This document shows positions 15,301 to 15,527 of a DNA stretch of 15,527 nt, piece after piece. The stretch covers positions 1 through 15,527 of the forward strand of contig CAMPET010000570.1 in assembly GCA_946803715.1 (NCBI GenBank). The letters are read 5' to 3'. The DNA comes from Beroe ovata (lineage: Eukaryota; Ctenophora; Nuda; Beroida; Beroidae). The notes under the pieces are model-generated. The model worked only from the letters and a program-made list of their open reading frames with translations, made no database searches and was not told the origin of the DNA. How positions within the stretch are numbered: position 1 is the stretch's first letter; every line of letters begins with the position of its first letter. The translations under genes were made by a program, and so were the position numbers.

Positions 15301-15315
15301 CCTGAACTCGGCAAG
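149..15315 (+). CDS. Giant GCC2_GCC3-type cysteine-rich repeat protein (multi-exon, partial at both ends)
   Basis: Thirty-eight exons, listed separately, join in one reading frame through GT...AG introns and encode about 1,550 residues. The protein is a tandem series of modules in which C-x-x-G-x-[YF]-C (CPAGYYC, CPAGKYC, CEAGKYC) alternates with CPAGTYN/CPPGTF-type motifs, each followed by a variable loop and another Cys. This is the pattern of the GCC2_GCC3 / ephrin-receptor-like family, found in Eph receptors, SCUBE and SVEP1 proteins, and in long repeat proteins of early-branching animals and protists. Such modules are disulfide-bonded and extracellular, so a secreted or cell-surface structural or adhesive role is inferred. 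No transmembrane segment, enzyme domain, start or stop codon was found in these exons. All 37 junctions are phase-consistent (26 phase 1, 5 phase 2, 6 phase 0), which strongly supports the model. The specific function is unknown. Confidence 0.88.
487..589 (+). CDS. Repeat-protein exon 2
   Basis: Acceptor actcag|GC, start phase 1. The exon encodes TACPATKDSKPVECDAGTFS and then a loop ending ECTECAAG. It ends in phase 2 at GGATT|gtgagt. The leftover TT joins the first T of exon 3 to give Phe. Confidence 0.85.
590..1188 (+). other. Intron 2, interrupted by a single N
   Basis: This 599-base stretch has no credible exon on either strand. It contains short TG/GT microsatellite runs (about 765-780 and 850-885) and a CAT run just before an N at 1174. 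From 1175 the sequence is the same acceptor-flanking block that follows the second N at 1773. Confidence 0.7.
1189..1320 (+). CDS. Repeat-protein exon 3, copy B
   Basis: Acceptor ctctcag|T, donor TTCA|gtgagt. It is symmetric (start and end in phase 2), 132 nt. It encodes ACPATTGDGSPVECSPGTHS, then VGGQAACTVC and TEGFYCPLTDEAVQ. It is nearly the same as copy C but differs in the hairpin loop (THSV versus SYSE). Because it is 2-2 symmetric, an extra copy would keep the frame only if the following exon is also handled in phase. Confidence 0.75.
1321..1743 (+). other. Intron 3, copy B, with C-rich minisatellite
   Basis: This 423-base intron is non-coding. The first part matches the copy C intron. 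At about 1655-1742 it has an imperfect repeat built from ccaattatcccgcactc and cattcc words, which doubles as the pyrimidine-rich tract before the acceptor. Confidence 0.7.
1744..1772 (+). CDS. Repeat-protein exon 4, copy B, truncated at N
   Basis: After the acceptor ccccag, 29 bases encode the start of exon 4 (TQCEEGTYS) and are cut off by the N at 1773. The same 29 bases begin the complete exon 4 at 2222. The break is at an assembly ambiguity, so it should not be read as a biological truncation. Confidence 0.6.
1788..1919 (+). CDS. Repeat-protein exon 3, copy C
   Basis: Same boundaries and phases (2-2) as copy B. It encodes ACPATTGDGSPVECSPGSYS, then EGGQAACTVC and TEGFYCPLTDEAVQ. It joins exon 4 at 2222 (CA plus A gives Gln). 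This is the copy whose downstream junction can be followed without a gap. Confidence 0.85.
1920..2221 (+). other. Intron 3, copy C
   Basis: This 302-base AT-rich intron starts gtgagt and ends cattccccag. It contains repeated aatttacgta motifs (about 1945-2020), also present in the copy B intron. No gene is visible; the minus-strand frame across 2120-2419 is the shadow of exon 4. Confidence 0.7.
2222..2406 (+). CDS. Repeat-protein exon 4
   Basis: Acceptor ttccccag|A, donor GCGT|gtaagt, phases 2 to 1, 185 nt. It holds two half-modules: TQCEEGTYSLPGARVCTDC with PAGSSC, then TQCPPGTHSDIKSTSCSPC with PAGRNC. Confidence 0.9.
2407..2580 (+). repeat. GT-rich imperfect minisatellite in intron 4
   Basis: Repeated words such as gtgcgtgattg, tgtgtgatagtgt and gtaagtgtaac follow directly from the 5' splice site. 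Several copies of gtaagtgtaac mimic the real donor. No coding content is seen. Confidence 0.65.
2637..2675 (+). repeat. Inverted repeat (18-bp arms, 3-base loop) just before exon 5
   Basis: Arm 2637-2654 (ggttgttataatataacc) and arm 2658-2675 (ggttatatcataacaacc) are reverse complements with one mismatch, separated by agt. It ends 15 bases before exon 5 starts, so it covers the expected branch-point region of intron 4. Confidence 0.85.
2691..2776 (+). CDS. Repeat-protein exon 5
   Basis: Acceptor atccgcag|CT (start phase 1), donor CCTGAG|gttcga (phase 0). It encodes PMPCETGTYSEAGS, then IRCLPCQAGYLCPE. The donor is weaker than its neighbours, but it gives the only phase that fits exon 6. Confidence 0.82.
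2879..2978 (+). CDS. Repeat-protein exon 6
   Basis: A strong ctctctctcgtttag acceptor opens it in phase 0, and it ends ACTA|gtgagt in phase 1. It encodes GSDSSTKEDCPSGGFCDG, then CPAGTYNSGT. The last A plus AT from exon 7 gives Asn, so the usual TYNSGTN-x-C spacing continues across a 2.3 kb intron. Confidence 0.88.
3162..3181 (-). CDS. Possible terminal exon of nested gene
   Basis: On the minus strand a good acceptor (gtattttcttattttag) precedes 20 bases that continue the phase-1 donor of the 3606-4160 exon and run VSGDGK then TAG. Phase and tract fit, but an exon this short has little statistical support, and no AATAAA signal was seen just downstream. Without this splice, the frame would end at a TGA at 3595-3597. 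Confidence 0.25.
3279..3327 (+). repeat. Two 21-bp direct repeats, period 28
   Basis: Copies at 3279-3299 and 3307-3327 share actcggaagagtatcaatgat. Together they create a local dyad TGATACTC-GGAA-GAGTATCA at about 3304-3323. They lie in the intron, downstream of the nested gene. Confidence 0.8.
3606..4160 (-). CDS. Nested gene, main exon: secreted protein with possible VWD-like segment
   Basis: This is the long open minus-strand frame inside intron 6. It joins a signal-peptide exon through a 68-nt intron (acceptor gggaag|TC, phase 1). It encodes about 185 residues with scattered Cys. The C-terminal half holds DVTVAITPQQFYELTVNGVK and then EYFGGFLVEHSESG, reminiscent of the V-x-V-N-G ... GG-x-x-V core of von Willebrand type D domains; this is a weak resemblance by eye only. 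The frame reads on to a TGA at 3595-3597, but GCAG|gtgaca at 3606/3605 is a good 5' splice site in phase 1, so the gene may continue. An AT-rich 87-nt stretch (3891-3977) with in-phase GT...AG ends could be an internal intron. It shows no similarity to the repeat protein. Confidence 0.5.
4229..4301 (-). CDS. Nested gene, first exon: signal peptide
   Basis: ATG at 4301 on the minus strand starts MRCRAALGAALTTIILFQLQ-APVI. This is a typical signal peptide, with Arg near the start and then a hydrophobic core. It is followed by a phase-1 donor ATAG|gtgggt. An upstream ATG is followed closely by stop codons, so this is the first usable start. The splice to 4160 restores the frame and puts the mature N terminus at about VGHAYVIPCY. 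Confidence 0.5.
4761..4817 (+). repeat. Perfect 11-bp inverted repeat
   Basis: AATCGGCAGTT at 4761-4771 and AACTGCCGATT at 4807-4817 are exact reverse complements with a 35-base AT-rich interior. It may be the remnant of a small inverted-repeat element; no flanking target-site duplication was recognised. Confidence 0.7.
5320..5413 (+). CDS. Repeat-protein exon 7
   Basis: Acceptor cattgtcag|AT, donor GCCGG|gtgagt, phases 1 to 2. It encodes KKTSSDCTPCPAGKYC, then a loop, then VECPAG. The AT completes an Asn begun in exon 6, and the split Gly is finished by exon 8. Confidence 0.88.
5414..6013 (+). other. Intron 7 with inverted-repeat element and CpG-dense segment
   Basis: This 600-base intron holds an 89-bp inverted-repeat element at 5455-5543 and a stretch of about 160 bases rich in CpG and CGCG (about 5685-5845) containing GACGTCACGTCA. 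Frames open across 5662-6000 lack the Cys pattern, so they are not annotated as exons. Confidence 0.65.
5455..5543 (+). repeat. MITE-like 89-bp inverted-repeat element
   Basis: The 15-bp ends tcactatccgtaaat (5455-5469) and atttatggatagtga (5529-5543) are reverse complements with one mismatch. An inner 7-bp dyad AATCTCC/GGAGATT lies at 5502-5524. No transposase and no clear target-site duplication were seen. The size and terminal inverted repeats suggest a small non-autonomous element. Confidence 0.55.
6014..6123 (+). CDS. Repeat-protein exon 8
   Basis: Acceptor ctcgtacag|A (phase 2), donor GCGG|gtttgt (phase 1, weak donor). It encodes the near-ideal module LPCPAGTYNPNTGSAA, then TDCIPCPAGRYCEAASENA. 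Confidence 0.88.
6338..6469 (+). CDS. Repeat-protein exon 9
   Basis: Acceptor gccgccgcag|AT, donor GAAG|gttaga, phases 1-1. It encodes ALCHAGFYCILGS, then LSCPAGTFSTTEG, ending ECTVCAEG. The split codon at its start gives Asp instead of the usual Gly. Confidence 0.88.
6616..6701 (+). CDS. Repeat-protein exon 10
   Basis: Acceptor ctcttcccag|GG, donor AATG|gtgaga, phases 1 to 0. It encodes GHYCPLGDKDHPSNRQ, then IPCDAGTYNDQEM. An inverted GTTGTCATAGCAAC lies just inside the following intron. Confidence 0.87.
6702..7018 (+). other. Intron 10
   Basis: This 317-base intron starts gtgaga and ends in a C-rich tract (aaacccccccttcccccgtg-aag). It holds GTTGTCATAGCAAC at 6711-6724 and an imperfect dyad ccccctccaatgaag...gggaggggg at about 6903-6927. 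No gene is visible. Confidence 0.65.
7019..7166 (+). CDS. Repeat-protein exon 11
   Basis: Acceptor cgtgaag|CAA in phase 0, donor CCTC|gtgagt in phase 1. It encodes QGDVTACKACQSGTSCPD, then EKCAVGYFCPLGTS and FPCPP. The acceptor AAG is unusual for this gene, but it follows a long C tract and is the one that fits the frame. Confidence 0.85.
7381..7567 (+). CDS. Repeat-protein exon 12
   Basis: Acceptor cttctctcag|AA (phase 1), donor CAGC|gtgagt (phase 2), 187 nt. It encodes TYGEADN...CTSCPGGKFC, then EDCPVGHYCPAG, then YPCPAGTYNPSTA, spanning three cysteine motifs. Confidence 0.9.
7764..7870 (+). CDS. Repeat-protein exon 13
   Basis: Acceptor gttccccag|T (phase 2), donor GCGG|gtaaaa (phase 1). 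It encodes VDLESGCTTCEAGKYCEGG, then GPCPTGYYCIAG. Confidence 0.9.
7983..8147 (+). CDS. Repeat-protein exon 14
   Basis: Acceptor catgacacag|GC, donor CAGCG|gtgagt, phases 1-1. It encodes HACPAGTYMDEEGAV, then CKECPAAQYCEEAS, then NCPPGTFSDDSG. In the middle motif the conserved Gly is Ala (CPAAQYC). Confidence 0.9.
8310..8405 (+). CDS. Repeat-protein exon 15
   Basis: Acceptor gttgctag|GC, donor ATCG|gtgggt, phases 1-1. It encodes NTGEDGCTKCAGGKFCPNEK, then QNCPIG. Its acceptor sits inside the inverted motif GTTGCTAGGCAAC. Confidence 0.87.
8488..8602 (+). repeat. 14-bp minisatellite in intron 15
   Basis: About eight tandem units of tgacaccactatct. Copies start at 8488, 8502, 8516, 8530, 8544, 8558, 8572 and 8586; the fifth has a changed first dinucleotide. 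The array ends in ctcttgacaacactctctgtctcag, so it abuts the pyrimidine tract of exon 16's acceptor. Confidence 0.9.
8619..8750 (+). CDS. Repeat-protein exon 16
   Basis: Acceptor tgtctcag|GT, donor GCAG|gtaaat, phases 1-1. It encodes EYSDEGASECLQCPAGYYC, then RCPAGKYCEAG. Confidence 0.9.
8913..9008 (+). repeat. Imperfect gtcactt-type minisatellite in intron 16
   Basis: Short repeats of gtcactt, gtcacat and ggcactt fill the stretch that ends about 20 bases before the exon 17 acceptor. Two copies of a longer word (cacttggcacttgtcac) suggest recent local slippage. Confidence 0.8.
9027..9113 (+). CDS. Repeat-protein exon 17
   Basis: Acceptor ctactcgcag|GT, donor GCCG|gtacgt, phases 1-1. It encodes TSSVDDAQTCDAGYFCETG, then TPCPAG. 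Confidence 0.88.
9290..9406 (+). CDS. Repeat-protein exon 18
   Basis: Acceptor cctcctacag|GC, donor GCAG|gtaatt, phases 1-1. It encodes TYNDQAESTSEAACITC, then PAGNYCLQAE, ending DKCSAG. Confidence 0.9.
9580..9657 (+). CDS. Repeat-protein exon 19
   Basis: Acceptor ttgtcaccag|GT, donor GGAG|gtttgt, phases 1-1, 78 nt. It encodes YYCPLGSFGPTQFACPAATY, then RETTG. The second motif has Ala where Gly is usual (CPAATY). Confidence 0.85.
9813..9920 (+). CDS. Repeat-protein exon 20
   Basis: Acceptor cttcccgcag|CT, donor GTCG|gttagt, phases 1-1. It encodes ESKEDCVGCTAGSYCEPGCS, then TCPAGYYCPENV. CEPGCS adds a Cys not seen in most modules. A perfect palindrome GTTACCATGGTAAC follows 9 bases into the intron. 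Confidence 0.88.
9930..9967. repeat. Palindrome GTTACCATGGTAAC and a second near-copy
   Basis: 9930-9943 is a perfect 14-bp palindrome; 9954-9967 (GTTACCATGGCAAT) is close to it. Both fit the general RFX-factor X-box layout (GTTRCC followed by GGYAAC). Similar sequence recurs at 13300-13347. A regulatory role is only inferred. Confidence 0.6.
10103..10184 (+). CDS. Repeat-protein exon 21
   Basis: Acceptor gttcactcag|GT (phase 1), donor GATGT|gtaagt (phase 2). It encodes VPQPCPIGTYNENTGTEL, then DDCTACD. The Val split across the boundary starts VGKYC in exon 22. Confidence 0.88.
10329..10438 (+). CDS. Repeat-protein exon 22
   Basis: Acceptor cctccacag|T (phase 2), donor AGAG|gtaaat (phase 1). 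It encodes GKYCASEGLQKPTGQCDAG, then YLCYSGSYTSTPLDGVR. The second half-module lacks the CPAGTY cysteine. The donor is the first of four identical ones repeated every 28 bases. Confidence 0.87.
10433..10544 (+). repeat. Four perfect 28-bp tandem repeats spanning the exon 22 splice donor
   Basis: Units at 10433-10460, 10461-10488, 10489-10516 and 10517-10544 are identical. Each contains TTAGAG|gtaaatgaag, so the last bases of exon 22 plus its 5' splice site are present four times (GT at 10439, 10467, 10495, 10523). Only the first keeps the frame: use of a later donor would include an in-frame TGA. Confidence 0.95.
10665..10859 (+). CDS. Repeat-protein exon 23
   Basis: Acceptor tcccctcag|GT, donor ACTG|gttagt, phases 1-1. 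At 195 nt it is the longest exon in the window. It encodes ELCPKGYFCVEGATDKAPC, then QPGTFSSQLGG, then CEKCTPGKYCDA, then CDAGCYCTG. CDAGCYC has a third Cys inside the motif. Confidence 0.9.
11032..11169 (+). CDS. Repeat-protein exon 24, with a module that lost its Cys pair
   Basis: Acceptor ctcacacag|GC, donor GCGG|gtaagt, phases 1-1. It encodes GAAHKCQEQTDPGYYSEAGS, then KICQPGTYAPSAASAAC, then TPCSAG. TDPGYYS stands where CxxGYYC is expected, with both cysteines replaced (Thr and Ser) while PGYY and EAGS are kept. Confidence 0.88.
11305..11427 (+). CDS. Repeat-protein exon 25
   Basis: Acceptor gtgacgcag|GA, donor AACG|gtgaga, phases 1-1. It encodes YYCDVPGMSVQKNCDEGYYC, then EPCPPGTYRDELN. 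Confidence 0.9.
11635..11736 (+). CDS. Repeat-protein exon 26
   Basis: Acceptor ctcctatcag|GT, donor GGAA|gtgagt, phases 1-1. It encodes QSIEHCKNCPVGKYCKMAET, then SCSAGYWCKG. Its final A plus AT of exon 27 makes Asn. Confidence 0.88.
11954..12078 (+). CDS. Repeat-protein exon 27
   Basis: Acceptor acccatgtag|AT (phase 1), donor TGGG|gtaaga (phase 0). It encodes AEEDAPSQEEWGQICDAG, then HYCPEATIEMKKCPRGTYR. The acceptor has a poor pyrimidine tract; it was chosen because it restores phase with exon 26. Confidence 0.78.
12272..12347 (+). CDS. Repeat-protein exon 28
   Basis: Acceptor ttcccaccag|GGT in phase 0, donor ACAG|gttcct in phase 1. At 76 nt it is the shortest complete exon. It encodes GTELSSCFDCPPGEYCDTEG, then ASTTT. 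Confidence 0.85.
12483..12644 (+). CDS. Repeat-protein exon 29
   Basis: Acceptor cacacacag|GG, donor GAAG|gtagag, phases 1-1. It encodes LCPAGHYCIGGTN, then ARCPAGSFCPEGRS, then LCAAGTYQDNE. Confidence 0.9.
12742..12863 (+). CDS. Repeat-protein exon 30
   Basis: Acceptor tcaaacccag|GT (phase 1), donor AGAAG|gtaggg (phase 0). It encodes QSTCKACTAGNYCEEGTE, then EPCQLGRYCLEGTVGTGGQK. The preceding intron, 97 nt, is the shortest plus-strand one. Confidence 0.9.
13050..13176 (+). CDS. Repeat-protein exon 31
   Basis: Acceptor cctctgcag|CTG in phase 0, donor GCAG|gttagt in phase 1. It encodes LCPEGRYNNARGAATEDSCL, then NCPAGYYCPNPGTET, then KCTAG. Confidence 0.9.
13300..13347. repeat. Cluster of GTTACCATGGTAAC-like palindromes in intron 31
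   Basis: Three near-copies: GTTACCGTGGTAAT (13300-13313), GTACCATGGTAAC (13317-13329) and GTTACCATGGTCAC (13334-13347). They resemble the perfect palindrome at 9930, and a half site (ccatggtaacc) at about 13882-13892. Confidence 0.6.
13406..13488 (+). CDS. Repeat-protein exon 32
   Basis: Acceptor attcattgcag|GG (phase 1), donor TACAG|gttcgg (phase 0). It encodes YFCAAGSTQVSVECERGKYC, then ELGTDVQ. Confidence 0.87.
13658..13787 (+). CDS. Repeat-protein exon 33
   Basis: Acceptor catcctcag|GTG in phase 0, donor GCGG|gtgagg in phase 1. It encodes VECPVGKFNPDLRGESE, then CRLCSAGKYCPDEGRS, then DCNAG. Confidence 0.9.
13903..14004 (+). CDS. Repeat-protein exon 34
   Basis: Acceptor aacccacag|GT, donor GCTG|gttagt, phases 1-1. 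It encodes YYCEKGSSDPQQHACTEG, then HMCVAGSAAPIACLAG. Confidence 0.9.
14167..14321 (+). CDS. Repeat-protein exon 35
   Basis: Acceptor ctcttgcag|GA (phase 1), donor GAGCG|gtagtt (phase 0). It encodes ETGQAECLPCRVGFTCPAET, then TQCPAGHYCPAGTAPA, ending RKCRA, which exon 36 continues with GTYR. Confidence 0.87.
14489..14603 (+). CDS. Repeat-protein exon 36
   Basis: Acceptor cgttgttcag|GGC in phase 0, donor GCAG|gtatta in phase 1. It encodes GTYRATTGGVSQESC, then SDCDKGFYCDEGSTT, ending HKCEAG. Confidence 0.88.
14781..14951 (+). CDS. Repeat-protein exon 37
   Basis: Acceptor tctctctctcag|GC, donor GTAG|gtgagt, phases 1-1. It encodes NYCVAGTEQSEQAPCESG, then FYCPEGSFEPTPCPAGEYC, then NCAGGYYCVG. 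It holds four consecutive motifs. Confidence 0.92.
   Translation, partial: AITVSRVRNRANRRRVSQGFTARRGRLNRLHARLESIVPQTGFQSLRETVRADTIA
15197..15315 (+). CDS. Repeat-protein exon 38 (last in window)
   Basis: Acceptor cccacatag|GA (phase 1), donor GCAAG|gtactt (phase 0). It encodes SEISNEPEGKRCRKGYYC, then TPCPAGTYNPELGK. The frame stays open beyond the donor to about 15480, but VLCARGSSIDVMEF does not follow the module pattern, so splicing at 15316 is preferred. The 3' end is the less certain boundary. Confidence 0.75.
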
Positions 15316-15527
15316 GTACTTTGTGCCCGGGGATCGAGTATAGACGTCATGGAGTTTGCGAATTTCGCGCGGGGGTTACTAACGATCAACTGTGATCGAA
15401 CTAGAACCTCAGCTCCAATTTGCTTTCATCAAGACGCTGGAGTTTCTTATCATTATAGTTACCATAACAATGATCATTGATTACAGAGATTTGATAAGTA
15501 AACCTCCCTAATCAACTCCCTAATCTA
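15316..15527 (+). other. Start of a further intron, cut by the window end
   Basis: After gtactt there is no second acceptor followed by cysteine-rich coding before the window ends. The stretch from about 15454 includes gttaccataacaatgatcattg and late repeats of cctccctaatc. The gene is expected to continue downstream. Confidence 0.6.

Overview
The window is eukaryotic nuclear DNA, most likely from an invertebrate animal or a close relative of animals. It has no prokaryotic gene organisation. Instead there are about 38 short exons (76-195 nt) flanked by GT...AG introns. A lineage such as a sponge or placozoan is possible, but the sequence alone does not decide it.

Almost everything coding on the plus strand belongs to one gene that runs through the whole window and continues past both ends. 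No start codon, signal peptide or stop codon was found for it. Joined through phase-compatible splice sites, the exons give about 4.65 kb of coding sequence (about 1,550 residues, counting the duplicated exon pair once). The protein is made almost entirely of cysteine-rich modules. Each module alternates C-x-x-G-x-[YF]-C with C-P-A-G-T-[YF]-[NS], the pattern of the GCC2_GCC3 / ephrin-receptor-like (TNFR-like) family. It is inferred to be a very long secreted or cell-surface protein.

Layout: 1-590 holds exons 1-2. 590-2406 holds exons 3-4, with a block present twice and each copy preceded by a single N; this is either an assembly artefact (two haplotypes) or a real tandem exon duplication. 2691-2978 holds exons 5-6. 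2979-5319 is a 2.3 kb intron that contains a small spliced gene on the opposite strand, with a signal-peptide exon and a possible von Willebrand type D-like segment. 5320-15315 holds exons 7-38 at high density. 15316-15527 is the start of a further intron.

Introns carry minisatellites (units of 14 and 28 bp), short inverted repeats and palindromes. One 28-bp array copies the 5' splice site of exon 22 four times. Twenty of 37 introns split the Gly codon of the module in phase 1, which suggests growth by exon duplication.
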